Assembly (NCBI RefSeq): GCF_004769555.1
Contig: NZ_RQFY01000007.1
Span: forward strand, 1 to 64,000
DNA from: Leptospira koniambonensis
GTDB taxonomy: Bacteria; Spirochaetota; Leptospiria; Leptospirales; Leptospiraceae
DNA: 64,000 bases
Reading direction: 5' to 3'
Shown: in pieces, positions 26,103-35,420 of the stretch
Layout: every line of letters starts with the position of its first letter
Position numbering within the stretch: the first letter of the stretch is position 1
Program-made: the position numbers and the translations under genes
The notes under the pieces: model-generated
Told to the model about the DNA's origin: nothing
Seen by the model: only the letters and a program-made list of their open reading frames with translations
Database searches by the model: none

Positions 26103-26482
26103 ATGTATTATTGAATTATAGAAGATTATGAATTCATATTAATAAAATACAATGACTCTAAAATAGATAAAATCAGAGCCTTACGTTCCGTAATATATTC
26201 TGCGGCGATCGAACATAGCTTTGTTATCAATACAAACTTACCGCCCTATATTTTCTTTGGAGAGAAGTAGATTTCAATCACCACCATTCCTTGGCAGATT
26301 CGAGTAACAAAATAGTTCAAATTGGAAAAGGACATGTATGTGCTGTTTATGGAAAGAGGGAAGGATACGTCGAGAATATAGGTAATTAAGAAACAATACA
26401 TTTTGGTCTTTATATAGCAACGTTTTCAAATATTATTTGGAAATTGGAAGATCTTACTTTTGGCGAGAGTAAAGAGATATAG
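26103..26482 (+). pseudogene. Decayed coding sequence
   Basis: No open frame crosses this gap, but pieces of one protein can be read by switching frames. First comes IRALRSVIYSAAIEHSFVIN followed by TNLPPYIFFGE, then after a frame change near 26268 FNHHHSLADSSNKIVQIGKG, and finally ETIHFGLYIATFSNIIWKLE, with a stop at 26391. At least one nonsense change and one frameshift are needed. I do not recognise the family. It fills the stretch between a truncated attC and the next gene. Confidence 0.5.
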
Positions 26483-26508
26483 AACGATTAAAATAATCAG
26501 TAACTAAA

Positions 26509-26898
26509 ATGATTTTAGGCGTCAGAATATTTTCATTATTTCTTTGTGTATTTCCAGTAATGAAGATATATATTGTACTGAGTAATTCAAATATAATTAA
26601 TGTATTAAAGGATATGATTCGTAATGAGTCAGTTGACTATGGCGGGTGGACTTTCTATGAACCTTATAATTATCCTTTATGCGATATATTTATTTGTTTA
26701 TCATTGTTCATAATGGAATTGTTGATCCCTTTGTTCATTACTACTTTCCCAAACAATATTTCAACCATAGTGGAGCAATTTTTTAATCGAGTCGAAAGTA
26801 AAGCACGAACAATTTTGCTACTGCAGCTAGTTATAGTTTTGGTTCTTAATGCCTTTGTATTTAATTTATTATTATTTGTTTATTTAAAAAATTTATAA
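26509..26898 (+). CDS. Hypothetical membrane protein
   Basis: A 129-residue protein with three hydrophobic helices (about 4-22, 60-82, 98-125). No family is recognised. No attC flanks it directly; it follows the decayed gene by 26 nt. Confidence 0.5.
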   Translation: MILGVRIFSLFLCVFPVMKIYIVLSNSNIINVLKDMIRNESVDYGGWTFYEPYNYPLCDIFICLSLFIMELLIPLFITTFPNNISTIVEQFFNRVESKARTILLLQLVIVLVLNAFVFNLLLFVYLKNL

Positions 26899-26920
26899 AT
26901 TACTCGAAATAATAGAAAGT

Positions 26921-27340
26921 ATGAGTTATTTTTTAGAAGCGGTTGTTGGTAAAAGAGATGAAATAAGAAAAAATTTCACTGCGGAAGAAGCCTTAATTAT
27001 AGAATTACCATATGAATTCTTAATGATCCCGTTAAAAAATGATCTTTTGGAAAGAGTTAATATAAGAGTTGATGATGACTTTGAATTAAACATAATTAAT
27101 TGGCTTTCTTCCAAATCAAAGCATTCTATCTTTGCATTTATTACTGCTGAGTTTTTCGGTGGGAGCGGTGGACAAATTGCTAAATTATTCAGTAATGGTA
27201 AAATAATTAAAGAATTCTCATTTGATTCAAATGCAATTAATAACATATTGGAATTGTTAGGCCTTGAAAGGTCCGTCTCCCATGATCAATTTGATATGTT
27301 ACAATTATCTAGGTTTAGAAATACTGAAGATTGGCAATAG
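26921..27340 (+). CDS. Hypothetical protein
   Basis: A 139-residue soluble protein. AFITAEFFGGSGGQIAKLFSNGKIIKEF at about 80-107 has the look of a small immunity-type or regulatory protein but no family can be named. It lies 22 nt after the membrane protein gene and may be co-expressed. Confidence 0.55.
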   Translation: MSYFLEAVVGKRDEIRKNFTAEEALIIELPYEFLMIPLKNDLLERVNIRVDDDFELNIINWLSSKSKHSIFAFITAEFFGGSGGQIAKLFSNGKIIKEFSFDSNAINNILELLGLERSVSHDQFDMLQLSRFRNTEDWQ

Positions 27341-27420
27341 TTTTAACTGCATATAGTACCAATAATTTTCTGCTCTGGCATTACACTTCATTGTGAAACC
27401 TAAGTTTTAAGGGAAATTTT

Positions 27421-27942
27421 ATGTCAAAATTAAAAGCATATCAACTATTCTTGTTATTGATCGTTCCTTTTGTTATTGGACTATTTTATCCAATTTTTAG
27501 TATTCTCATAAGGCGAGAATTCGATCCTAAACAAATGGGCTTTATCTTTCTTTTATGGGTATTTTTATTCTTTTTCTGGCTACTTGAATTATTGATTCAG
27601 TTAAATAGACAAATGTCAATGGTTCAAAGAATCCCTGGTAATATAGGAATTCTGTTTGCTAGCATAAATTTGCTATTCGTAGTTATGCTTTTTATACTTA
27701 TCTTTATCCCTTTGTTAGCAACTCAATTTGAGAGTATCCGCATTGTTATTTTTGCAATAGCCATAATGATTCCTTTTTGGAATCTTTATGTTATTCGAAC
27801 AATTGCGAAAAATATTAAGATGATAGAATTGCAAAAGGATATATCGCTTGGTGAGTATATTAAAGAATTCTTTCTTTTGTTATTTTTCCCTATTGGCATT
27901 TGGATTCTTCAACCCAAAATTAGAAAAATTCTTTTATCGTAA
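27421..27942 (+). CDS. Hypothetical four-helix membrane protein
   Basis: A 173-residue protein with four hydrophobic helices (about 7-27, 37-60, 75-100, 105-125) and a re-entrant C-terminal segment. No family is recognised. AAGGGAAA precedes ATG 27421. A 27355-27400 stretch just upstream (CTGCTCTGGCATTACACTTC) may be an attC scar. Confidence 0.55.
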   Translation: MSKLKAYQLFLLLIVPFVIGLFYPIFSILIRREFDPKQMGFIFLLWVFLFFFWLLELLIQLNRQMSMVQRIPGNIGILFASINLLFVVMLFILIFIPLLATQFESIRIVIFAIAIMIPFWNLYVIRTIAKNIKMIELQKDISLGEYIKEFFLLLFFPIGIWILQPKIRKILLS

Positions 27943-27944
27943 TA

Positions 27945-27996
27945 CAATAACTATTGGTGATTTTGCATTTCTGCGGGTTTTGCCACATTCAGACGA
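27945..27996 (+). repeat. attC remnant (site 34)
   Basis: AATAACTATTGGTGATTTTG, then TTTTGCCACATTC and AGACGAAA preserve short parts of both ends. Confidence 0.6.
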
Positions 27997-28005
27997 AATA
28001 TTTAT

Positions 28006-28587
28006 ATGATAAAAATTATTAAACTATATCTTTTTGCTGTGTTACTCTTTGGTGTACTGATAAGCTATCCAGTCTATTATGTTGCTAAAAGTAACTTTTT
28101 TCGTATTGAAAATTATCATTTTGCATATGGGATTCGAATAAAAGTAGGTGAAGTTAAAATTGGAGATTCAGAGTTAAAGAAACACGGAAGAGCCTTAGAT
28201 AGTACAGTTTTTGTTTATGAAGTTTTTGATCGAACTGGAAATCATATTCAGAATCTGTATGGAAGTACGGCCTGGAATATTATCATTCCGTATGATATTG
28301 ATGGAGATAATAACGAAGAATTATTTTTGAATCAATGGGCCCCACCTGAACCTCTTAAAAAAGGTTGGGATAAGCCATGTTATAAATTTAATTTAGTAAA
28401 TGGAAAGTTCGAATTTTACAAAAATTATCCTCGAGAAGAGCTGCCTTTGGACTTAGATTTTCAATTGTATCCAATCGCTTGGATTCAAGAGTTATATCTT
28501 CACGTAATTATTGTGTATGGGTTAAATTTGCTTAATTTGATAGCAGTTTCTATTTATTTCCTGATTAAACGTTTCCGTACTAAATAA
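28006..28587 (+). CDS. Hypothetical protein anchored at both ends
   Basis: A 193-residue protein with a transmembrane helix at each end (about 5-25 and 163-187) and an external domain between. IPYDIDGDNNEELFLNQW at about 105 is a calcium-loop-like FG-GAP motif. No family is assigned. Confidence 0.55.
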   Translation: MIKIIKLYLFAVLLFGVLISYPVYYVAKSNFFRIENYHFAYGIRIKVGEVKIGDSELKKHGRALDSTVFVYEVFDRTGNHIQNLYGSTAWNIIIPYDIDGDNNEELFLNQWAPPEPLKKGWDKPCYKFNLVNGKFEFYKNYPREELPLDLDFQLYPIAWIQELYLHVIIVYGLNLLNLIAVSIYFLIKRFRTK

Positions 28588-28595
28588 ATCGGATT

Positions 28596-28653
28596 ACCTA
28601 ATTATCGCTGCTTTTGTCACTTCGCTTGTATGGCAAACTCTTGGCCGTTATCC
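28596..28653 (+). repeat. attC remnant (site 35)
   Basis: R''-like ACCTAAT 28596-28602, TATCGCTGCTTTTGTCACTTCG, and R'-like GTTATCC 28647-28653. Confidence 0.65.
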
Positions 28654-28702
28654 GAAATTGGCATCCCTTTATAGGAATGCACTTATGCAAATCATAATAC
28701 CA

Positions 28703-29206
28703 TCATGAAGCGGAAGATTTTGAATGGCCCAGCCCAAAGATTGCTCCTGCAAGCAAAATCACAAAACCGGAACCATTCGCCATCTGACGATAATGAAAAA
28801 TCTGGAGCCAATTTGCTCGGATATTTGACCAATCACCTGGGTGGCTGGTAGCAGTCCAAGTGTTGATCAGATTGTTAAGGGGTACATTCCCTTTCAAAGT
28901 CAATAGAGTATCTACAATCAATGCAAGAAATGAAAGTGCGGCAGTGATAAAGAGAAGGCTTCGACAGTTTCGAACTGTGACGATCACAAGTAAGAGATTG
29001 CTTGCAAGTGCCCCAATCACAACAAACTTGAAGTTTGCTCTGAAACTTGTATCGAGCAGTTGACGCAGTTCAATGTAGGCAGGGGCATCCATTGCCATCT
29101 GCACATCCTCAAGAGCAATTACATACATATAAGATTGACCAACAACCCAGCTATAGCTAAACAACGCGGTAAAAAGGATTATTTTTGTGAGTAACTTGTT
29201 ATTCAT
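28703..29206 (-). CDS. DUF1772/anthrone oxygenase-like membrane protein
   Basis: A 167-residue protein with four helices, resembling the DUF1772/anthrone-oxygenase-like family: a helix-1 SYSWVVGQSYMYV segment, NLLLVIVTVRN in helix 2, and a C-terminal WLQIFHYRQMANGSGFVILLAG. These are small inner-membrane proteins of uncertain activity. It is the only minus-strand gene in the first 52 kb, and its codon use is richer in G and C than its neighbours, so it was probably inserted independently of the integron. Confidence 0.7.
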   Translation of the reverse strand: MNNKLLTKIILFTALFSYSWVVGQSYMYVIALEDVQMAMDAPAYIELRQLLDTSFRANFKFVVIGALASNLLLVIVTVRNCRSLLFITAALSFLALIVDTLLTLKGNVPLNNLINTWTATSHPGDWSNIRANWLQIFHYRQMANGSGFVILLAGAIFGLGHSKSSAS

Positions 29207-29463
29207 AATTAATATATATAATTTACTGCGTGATAAAAGGCCAACTTGATTTTATCTAAACGAGAATTTTTGGAAAGATATTGGATTTGCTGGAAAATAA
29301 TGATGAACGTTGATATTATAGGTCGAGTTAATAATTTGTTTTTGCTGGGGAGCTTGGCTGAGTAATCTATCTCGAACTTAAACTTTCAGATTTGTAATTT
29401 TAATACTTTAAAAAAACGAAACTTCGGCAATTCTCTATCATTAGCTAACATCGGAATAAACAT
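29207..29463. other. Gene-free stretch
   Basis: About 257 bp between divergent genes. No attC, hairpin or convincing ORF was found; it presumably holds the two promoters. Confidence 0.4.
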
Positions 29464-30006
29464 ATGACTAATAAAAAGATACTAACTATCTTCATTTTAC
29501 TTCTATTGTATATAGGAGGAAAGCATTTATTTAAATATGTAGATAGACTAAATATAGAGAATAAGCAGCGTAAAGCTACATTGTTTGAAACATTATCCGT
29601 CAAATTTCCAATTAAATACAAAGTGGTGCTAAATGATTTTGTAGATTCAAATCCAAATGCTCCGATAATTTCATACGGAATTGAAAAAGATTCGATTGAA
29701 TATGGGTTTCTCGGTTTGAAGTTTCCAGATGGGGATGCTTGTTTGGAAGACGATAAAGAATGTTATAAAAAACTCATCAATAAGCTTATCAAATCGGTTG
29801 ATGGGAGAATAGAATCTGAGTCACTTTACAAAGTTCGAGATTATGAGGGGTTGAGCGTGACTTTTCAATATGATCATAATAAAAAAGGACTTTATCAAAT
29901 AATTAGAATAAAAGATGGGCTCTTTACTATCACTGTAGCAGGACATAGTAATTTTATGGATAATGTCGATGTGAAGGACTTTTTATCTAGCATAGAGTTA
30001 CTCTAA
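29464..30006 (+). CDS. Membrane-anchored PsbP-like protein
   Basis: A 180-residue protein with one N-terminal hydrophobic helix (about 5-25) and an external domain whose SVKFPIKYKVVLNDF start and GLSVTFQYDHNKKGLYQIIRI strands resemble PsbP/DUF1795 folds. Assignment is tentative. It is followed by a good short attC. Confidence 0.55.
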   Translation: MTNKKILTIFILLLLYIGGKHLFKYVDRLNIENKQRKATLFETLSVKFPIKYKVVLNDFVDSNPNAPIISYGIEKDSIEYGFLGLKFPDGDACLEDDKECYKKLINKLIKSVDGRIESESLYKVRDYEGLSVTFQYDHNKKGLYQIIRIKDGLFTITVAGHSNFMDNVDVKDFLSSIELL

Positions 30007-30019
30007 TAAATCCGACTAC

Positions 30020-30112
30020 GAATAACTATCGGAGTTTCCGCTTCGCTACATTTACTTCGGTCACTTGCAAACTAGTGTCATCGTAAATGTCGGAACACCT
30101 TGGTCGTTAGGC
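30020..30112 (+). repeat. attC site 36 (short form)
   Basis: R'' GAATAAC 30020-30026; R' GTTAGGC 30106-30112, with an intact GTCGGAACACCTTGGTCG end. The best-preserved site in the decayed half. Confidence 0.85.
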
Positions 30113-30152
30113 GAAATTGTGTCCAAAGAAAATATACGAAAGAAGAATAAAA

Positions 30153-30935
30153 TTGATAACAATATATAGATCAAATAATTACCAAGAAATAGAGCTCTTT
30201 AGATCGGTTCTGAATAATGAAGAAATCAACTCTTTCATTAAAGGCGGTGAACTAGACGCTTTAAAATTTGCAATACCAGAAAAAGATACACTAGTTGAAC
30301 TTTGTGTTTCAGCGGAAGACTTACTATTCTCTCTTTATTTGCTAAAGCTTCCGTTGACTGAAGAGTTGTTGGAAATCCTACAAGACTCTTCTAAATTGAA
30401 CCGCCGATCTGATAATAATTACAATGTAGATCATCCTAAAACTATAAATCAGGGATTCGGAACTAAAAGTTTTTTAGCTGTTTCTATCTCGATTGTAAGT
30501 GCAATTGCTTTATTAGTTGGCTACTTTGATATTAAAACCAAGTACAATGCTCTAAATTTAGATTTAAACTCTGATCTGTATGTCTATTCCGAATATGATA
30601 ATGTTGAAAACTGTATTCTATCGTATTACAAACATAATGATAAATTAAGTTCGTGGGTTTGTTATAATGAAGATGGAGAGCCGAGGAGTAATAAGAGCTA
30701 CGATGCCAATGGGAAAATAGATGTTCACTTTTTTAATGAGAAGCCATCGAAATATTTCGATCACTATATAAGTTATGACATTAATGGGATAAAAACTTCG
30801 GAAGGTTTTGATACAGATCGCGATAATAGATTTGATAAAACTATCTATTTCGATGAATCGGGAAAGGAAATTAGATCTGAAATTGATCGTAATTTCAATG
30901 GAAGAATGGAAAAGTCGGAAATTATAATTAAGTGA
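30153..30935 (+). CDS. DUF2007-like protein with transmembrane helix
   Basis: About 260 residues. Residues 1-75 (ITIYRSNNYQEIELFRSVLNNEEINSFIKGGE) match DUF2007, a small ligand-sensing-like domain. A transmembrane helix lies at about 117-138. The C-terminal part repeats a beta hairpin with Asp-rich loops (DTDRDNRFDKTIYFDESGKE, DRNFNGRMEKSEI) like calcium-binding MORN/FG-GAP-type repeats. TTG 30153 is chosen over TTG 30117 because the domain starts there. Confidence 0.65.
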   Translation: MITIYRSNNYQEIELFRSVLNNEEINSFIKGGELDALKFAIPEKDTLVELCVSAEDLLFSLYLLKLPLTEELLEILQDSSKLNRRSDNNYNVDHPKTINQGFGTKSFLAVSISIVSAIALLVGYFDIKTKYNALNLDLNSDLYVYSEYDNVENCILSYYKHNDKLSSWVCYNEDGEPRSNKSYDANGKIDVHFFNEKPSKYFDHYISYDINGIKTSEGFDTDRDNRFDKTIYFDESGKEIRSEIDRNFNGRMEKSEIIIK

Positions 30936-30954
30936 GTTTTGCCGATCACACTTT

Positions 30955-30975
30955 ATCTAACTATCAATTGATGCA
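30955..30975 (+). repeat. attC R'' scar (site 37)
   Basis: ATCTAACTATCAATTGATGC retains only the left edge of a site. Confidence 0.5.
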
Positions 30976-30977
30976 GA

Positions 30978-31505
30978 ATGAAGTTGAAAAACGGAATAAT
31001 TGGAAGATCTTTTAAAGAAATTCAGACGCCTGAATTCTATCGATTGGAAATATTCGATAAAGGTTATTATAAATATGTTCTTTCTGTTTTTTACTCTCTG
31101 TTAATTTTATACATTTCAACATCGTTTGCGTTCAAAGGTTTAACAGGGCTAATCATTTATTGCACAATTTTTCTTATATGTTTACTAGTATTTCTTCTAC
31201 TATTTTCACCCATTACTTTTGAGAGATTCATACAAATCGATGAAATAAATATTGTATTTTCTTCCGGATATTCAAAGACCTTTGCATTGAGTACTTTGCC
31301 TTGGAAAAAAATAGCTAAAATCGAAAAGGTTAGTTATAATTATCGCGTAGCTAAGAACGCGGTTGGGAATACTGATACTTTTTATAAATTTACTTTTAAA
31401 AGAGGAAAAACTACTGAGATTATTTGTTTTGACGCACTTAATTTTGAATCACAATTGTTAAAATATGCCTCTTACCATAATGTTCTGATTAAATATTCTG
31501 CATAG
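30978..31505 (+). CDS. Membrane protein with PH-like domain
   Basis: A 175-residue protein with two adjacent helices (about 32-78) and a C-terminal beta domain (FERFIQIDEINIVFSSGYSKTFALSTLPWKKIAKIEKV) resembling bacterial PH folds. The layout is shared with the gene at 33070, though the sequences are not clearly alike. Confidence 0.55.
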   Translation: MKLKNGIIGRSFKEIQTPEFYRLEIFDKGYYKYVLSVFYSLLILYISTSFAFKGLTGLIIYCTIFLICLLVFLLLFSPITFERFIQIDEINIVFSSGYSKTFALSTLPWKKIAKIEKVSYNYRVAKNAVGNTDTFYKFTFKRGKTTEIICFDALNFESQLLKYASYHNVLIKYSA

Positions 31506-31549
31506 TGTTTTAACTAAAGAAAAATTAGTTAATATTGAATGGCCCTACT

Positions 31550-31723
31550 ATGGTAAGGGAGAAACCTTCTATCAAATCTAAAAGTTATAATTGCTCTTTT
31601 AGTAATGATGCAAGATATTCCGAAGTCCCTTATTTTCCTAAAGGCAAACAGTTGATATTATGTGCAAGAATGGTAGAAAAAGAGAAGATTAATAATATAA
31701 AAAGAATGATTATATATGAATGA
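31550..31723 (+). CDS. Short ORF, unknown
   Basis: A 57-residue basic ORF. It overlaps the next start by 8 bp. No family is recognised. It could be a 3' gene fragment; no promoter or clear ribosome site is seen. Confidence 0.3.
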   Translation: MVREKPSIKSKSYNCSFSNDARYSEVPYFPKGKQLILCARMVEKEKINNIKRMIIYE

Positions 31724-32228
31724 GAAAGATATTTTAGATAAATATTTAAGTAATGATTGTAAAATAGATACAGAAATAGAAACAAAATTGATTGATGCAG
31801 CATTCCGAAATAGTTTTTATAATCTCGTTCCAAATTTCCCTCCTAGAAATTACCAAAACATATTAATCTTTTTATTTGAATTAGAAATAAAGGATAGAAA
31901 TGGCGAATTGAGAGATAACGACAAATATCGAGGTGAATATTTTGAAAATATTTATCTATGTGGCTTCTTACTATCGAAGGTTGGCGATCCGAAGGACGTC
32001 TTTACTATCTGGAAAGCACACCGTATGGATATGGATATCGGGTATCTCGATGCGCACTATTTTATTGGAGCGGGATTGTCGAAAACTATTCGATATCTTG
32101 AAAGTTCCGCTGATGAGATAAGCAAAGAAATAAGAGAATACATCTTAGAAGAGCTAACAGATGAAAATGCAGAGAACTTTAATATTAAAAAATGGGAACG
32201 TGGAATGTTAGAATATCATCGAGGATAA
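31716..32228 (+). CDS. Hypothetical protein
   Basis: A 170-residue acidic helical protein; GEYFENIYLCGFLLSKVGDPKDVFTIWKAHRMDMDIGYLDAHYFIGAG looks like a conserved core seen in small hypothetical proteins. No signal peptide. No function can be assigned. Confidence 0.55.
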   Translation: MNEKDILDKYLSNDCKIDTEIETKLIDAAFRNSFYNLVPNFPPRNYQNILIFLFELEIKDRNGELRDNDKYRGEYFENIYLCGFLLSKVGDPKDVFTIWKAHRMDMDIGYLDAHYFIGAGLSKTIRYLESSADEISKEIREYILEELTDENAENFNIKKWERGMLEYHRG

Positions 32229-32351
32229 TCGATGGATCGATATTATTGTGAGTCTATCGTTTAGAGAATCCTAATTCGTTTTCACCTTTGCATAGCTTTT
32301 ATCCTTTAAGATCATCTGTCTTTTTTTATGGAAATCTGTTAAATTGTTATT

Positions 32352-32999
32352 ATGAATAAAATAAAACAAAAATTAATATTACAAAAATACAACGAACAAA
32401 GAGCAGATTGGCCTAATTCTGGTAAACATATAATGGCTCAATATACAGACGATTCAATAGTTGTGTATCAGGCTTTTCGAAATGAAATTGCAGACTATGC
32501 AGTGTCTAGACAACATTTCGGGGGCACTTTTTCATTTTCGAGGATGAGTTGGATTAAGCCAAATTTTCTTTGGATGATGTATAGATGTGGTTGGGCAAGT
32601 AAAGAGGGTCAAGAAAGGGTCTTAGCTGTCAGAATTAAAAAAGAAGGTTTTGAAAAAATTTTAGCACGGGCTGTTCACTCTTCCTATTCTGAAGGTATAT
32701 ATAAATCTAGAGAAGATTGGCATTTTGCAGGTGAAAAATCAGATGTGCGGCTTCAATGGGATCCAGATCACGATCCTTTCGGAAAACCATTGGCCCGTCG
32801 AGCGATTCAGCTAGGTCTTAGAGGTGAGACTCTCAGATCGTACGCAACAGATTGGATAATAGAGATTGAAGATATTACAGAAATGGTGAGAGAGAGTCGA
32901 ATATATTTGAAGGAGGATAATTTGGGGCAGCTGTGTTCTCCCCGGGAAAGAGTGTATTCTCCAATTGATCAAGAAGGATCAAAGCATATTTTTTATTAG
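32352..32999 (+). CDS. DUF4291 family protein
   Basis: A 215-residue protein that matches DUF4291 end to end: YTDDSIVVYQAFRNEIADYAV, FSFSRMSWIKPNFLWMMYRCGWA, ERVLAVRIKKEGF, VRLQWDPDHDP and RRAIQLGLRG. The family is widespread in bacteria and fungi, cytoplasmic, and of unknown activity. It appears complete. Confidence 0.88.
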   Translation: MNKIKQKLILQKYNEQRADWPNSGKHIMAQYTDDSIVVYQAFRNEIADYAVSRQHFGGTFSFSRMSWIKPNFLWMMYRCGWASKEGQERVLAVRIKKEGFEKILARAVHSSYSEGIYKSREDWHFAGEKSDVRLQWDPDHDPFGKPLARRAIQLGLRGETLRSYATDWIIEIEDITEMVRESRIYLKEDNLGQLCSPRERVYSPIDQEGSKHIFY

Positions 33000-33014
33000 G
33001 ATGATCGCCCCTTC

Positions 33015-33040
33015 ATCTAACTATCGGTGAATCGCTTATT
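33015..33040 (+). repeat. attC left-end scar (site 38)
   Basis: CATCTAACTATCGGTGAATC corresponds to R'' and the L'' box only. Confidence 0.6.
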
Positions 33041-33069
33041 TCGAAAATAATATTAAGGATACCTTAAGC

Positions 33070-33567
33070 TTGAATACGGGAATTATCTTGCTGATAATTT
33101 CATTCGTTTTAGTTGTCGCGAGGGCTAATAACATAATATTTTCTATTGTTATTGTCATAGGTTTTTTTCTGATTTTTTACGCGCTTTTTAGATTAGCTAA
33201 TAGAAAAAAATGGATTGTGTCTTCAAATAATGACTCAATTCAATTATCTGAAATTTCGGGAATAAGTAAGTTAATTAGATTGGACGATATAAAAAAGTTT
33301 TATTTTGGAGGAGCGAGTGAATCTTCAAAATCGATACTAAAATTATATCTTCGAAATGGCAAAAATATCCGTTTGAGCGGAGATCTATTTGAAAGTGATA
33401 TAAAACAACTCTATCAATTCTTAAAGGAATATTCGGAAGCCAATCCCATCCTAAAAGAAGTCGAGAGTCCTACTAAATTAACAGCGCAGAGGGTGATTGG
33501 CGTTATGTTAGGAGCTCCTTTGTTCATGCTCTTATATTTATTGATCAAAGAGATATTTGTTAAATAA
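33070..33567 (+). CDS. Membrane protein with PH-like domain
   Basis: A 165-residue protein with two N-terminal helices (about 3-40), a central beta domain (KKWIVSSNNDSIQLSEISGISKLIRLDDIKKFYFGG) and a C-terminal helix. The start is TTG 33070. No family name. Confidence 0.5.
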   Translation: MNTGIILLIISFVLVVARANNIIFSIVIVIGFFLIFYALFRLANRKKWIVSSNNDSIQLSEISGISKLIRLDDIKKFYFGGASESSKSILKLYLRNGKNIRLSGDLFESDIKQLYQFLKEYSEANPILKEVESPTKLTAQRVIGVMLGAPLFMLLYLLIKEIFVK

Positions 33568-33658
33568 GCTACCGTTGCAAACGTCTTCAATCAAGCATTG
33601 ACAAAACTTTATGGAATTATTCAAACGAACAAACAGATGAACTGCCAACTGAATATTA

Positions 33659-33844
33659 ATGAAAGTAATCAAAACAATAAATGATAAAATTGCTCTTTTC
33701 CATGAAGAGAATATTAGAATTCATGACTCGAATATATTTTTAGAAACTATCTATTCGACTTCATGCGATACATTCGTTTTTTCTAAAGAGAATTTTATAG
33801 ATAAGTTTTATGATCTCAAGTCAGGATTTGCATTGCTGAAATAA
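33659..33844 (+). pseudogene. Truncated DUF4180 gene
   Basis: Sixty-one residues matching the first half of DUF4180: an N-terminal strand, IHDSNIFLETIYSTSCDTFVFSKENFIDKFYDLKSGFA. The family normally continues GxAGEILQKF for about 50 more residues. Here the frame changes just after KSGFA (an AEII is visible in another frame) and then stops. Probably a decayed cassette gene. Attribution is moderately sure. Confidence 0.6.
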
Positions 33845-33890
33845 TTTAATTTTGAGTTTTTAGATTAAAGTAGGTATAAAAATATTTAGC

Positions 33891-34292
33891 ATGGAAATTA
33901 TTTTCGAAATAATCTTCGAGGTAATGATTGAAGTAGGAGGGAAATTCTTAACTGATTATATAGCAGCGAATGTTATGAATTCATTAAGAAAATCGAAAAT
34001 TTTCGAATCTTTCATGTCCGCAATTGGTTATATTATTTTCGGTTCAATAATCGGTTATGTGAGTATGCTCATATTTCCAAAAATTTTGCTCAAGGACGCA
34101 AGACTGCAGCTTGCTAATTTGTTAATCATCCCGATCCTGGTCGCATTTATAATTTGTCTTTTTGGAAATTGGCGTAACAAACGTGCTCTTCTTGAAATTA
34201 AATTTGAGGCATTTTCTTTTGCTTATCTATTTGCGTTTACTGTATCCTTTATCCGATACAATTTTTTGGATGTGTCTAAACCGTTTTGGTAA
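33891..34292 (+). CDS. Hypothetical membrane protein
   Basis: A 133-residue protein with an amphipathic N-terminal helix (EIIFEIIFEVMIEVGGKF) and three transmembrane helices. No family is recognised. It ends 15 nt before the next gene. Confidence 0.55.
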   Translation: MEIIFEIIFEVMIEVGGKFLTDYIAANVMNSLRKSKIFESFMSAIGYIIFGSIIGYVSMLIFPKILLKDARLQLANLLIIPILVAFIICLFGNWRNKRALLEIKFEAFSFAYLFAFTVSFIRYNFLDVSKPFW

Positions 34293-34306
34293 GGTTACTC
34301 TATTAA

Positions 34307-34786
34307 ATGAAAATATTTATAACGCTAATCATTTTAACATTTTCATTTTCTTTATCTTCTAAAGAAACAACTTCCATTTTTGTAAAGAAAAGTGAAAGAA
34401 AACTTATAGTTAATCAAAATGGCGTAATTATATTAGAGCTTACAATTTCGCTTGGATTCAGTCCTGGTGGAAATAAATCAGAAGAAGGCGATGGAAAAAC
34501 TCCTGAGGGAGAATATAAGTTAGACTATTTAATAGATGATTGGGCATACTACAAGGCTTTTCATATTTCGTATCCTAGAGTTGATCAAATAAGGAAGGCA
34601 AAAGAAAAAGGAATAAGCCCTGGTAGTGGGATTCTAATTCATGGGATGAAACCAAAATGGAATTGGGTAGGGCAACTACATACATTTTGGGATTGGACTA
34701 ATGGTTGTATTGCAGTTACTAACGAGGAAATGGATAAGTTGATAGAGCTCGTGCCAGTCGGTTCAAAAATTATCATTGAGCCATGA
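34307..34786 (+). CDS. L,D-transpeptidase (YkuD) family protein
   Basis: A 159-residue exported protein: signal peptide about 1-18, then a YkuD domain. Key elements are SLGFSPGGNKSEEGDGKTPEGEY, the His of ILIHG (about 118), and the catalytic Cys of DWTNGCIAVTNEEM (about 140), giving the HGxx...S/TxGC pattern. Such enzymes form or exchange 3-3 crosslinks or attach proteins to peptidoglycan in the periplasm. Length and motif are typical of the compact family members. Confidence 0.85.
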   Translation: MKIFITLIILTFSFSLSSKETTSIFVKKSERKLIVNQNGVIILELTISLGFSPGGNKSEEGDGKTPEGEYKLDYLIDDWAYYKAFHISYPRVDQIRKAKEKGISPGSGILIHGMKPKWNWVGQLHTFWDWTNGCIAVTNEEMDKLIELVPVGSKIIIEP

Positions 34787-34901
34787 ATTTTTTAACATTC
34801 ACTGACTGCTCTAGAAAGTCGCCAATCTTTTTACATTAGTCGCAATGTGACTAATATTTTCCTTTTCTATAAAAAATTAAACATCAAAGATACCAGATTA
34901 C

Positions 34902-35360
34902 ATGAAAAGAATCACGTTTGTAAGCTTAATACTTCTGTTACTTGGATTTTCTATTTTTTCTAAAGAACAACCTTCAGATTACATTATTAAGAAAATAAAT
35001 TCGATTGAGTTCGATCCAATTGGCCCAAATTCAAAGGATTCCTATAGAACGATCACAAACTTCGCATCTGAAAGTAGTAGTGTTCAAGTAATAATTTCTC
35101 AGAAGTTGCTTCCTTGGTTGGGCCGAGATCTGGAATATAAGGAATATCTTCTCGGTTCTTTTATAGCAGGGAATGTAAAGAGCCAGATATTAACTAATCA
35201 AAAGAAAGACGATTCTTATTCAGGAATTCTTTCACTTATAAGAACATATAAGTATATTCGAAATATGAATGGATCGTTTCGTGTAGCGGAGATAGAAGAT
35301 TTGATTAAATTACAGGAATCTGGGGATTTGCAGAAGTATACAAATTCGCGCGTGAATTAA
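34902..35360 (+). CDS. Hypothetical exported protein
   Basis: A 152-residue protein with a signal peptide (about 1-20, ITFVSLILLLLGFSIFSKE). The mature domain is helical with no recognised family. Confidence 0.55.
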   Translation: MKRITFVSLILLLLGFSIFSKEQPSDYIIKKINSIEFDPIGPNSKDSYRTITNFASESSSVQVIISQKLLPWLGRDLEYKEYLLGSFIAGNVKSQILTNQKKDDSYSGILSLIRTYKYIRNMNGSFRVAEIEDLIKLQESGDLQKYTNSRVN

Positions 35361-35420
35361 TTTACTTTTATCTCATCGCGCTGTGACTAACTATAATTAA
35401 ACCAAAACATTGGAGATTTA

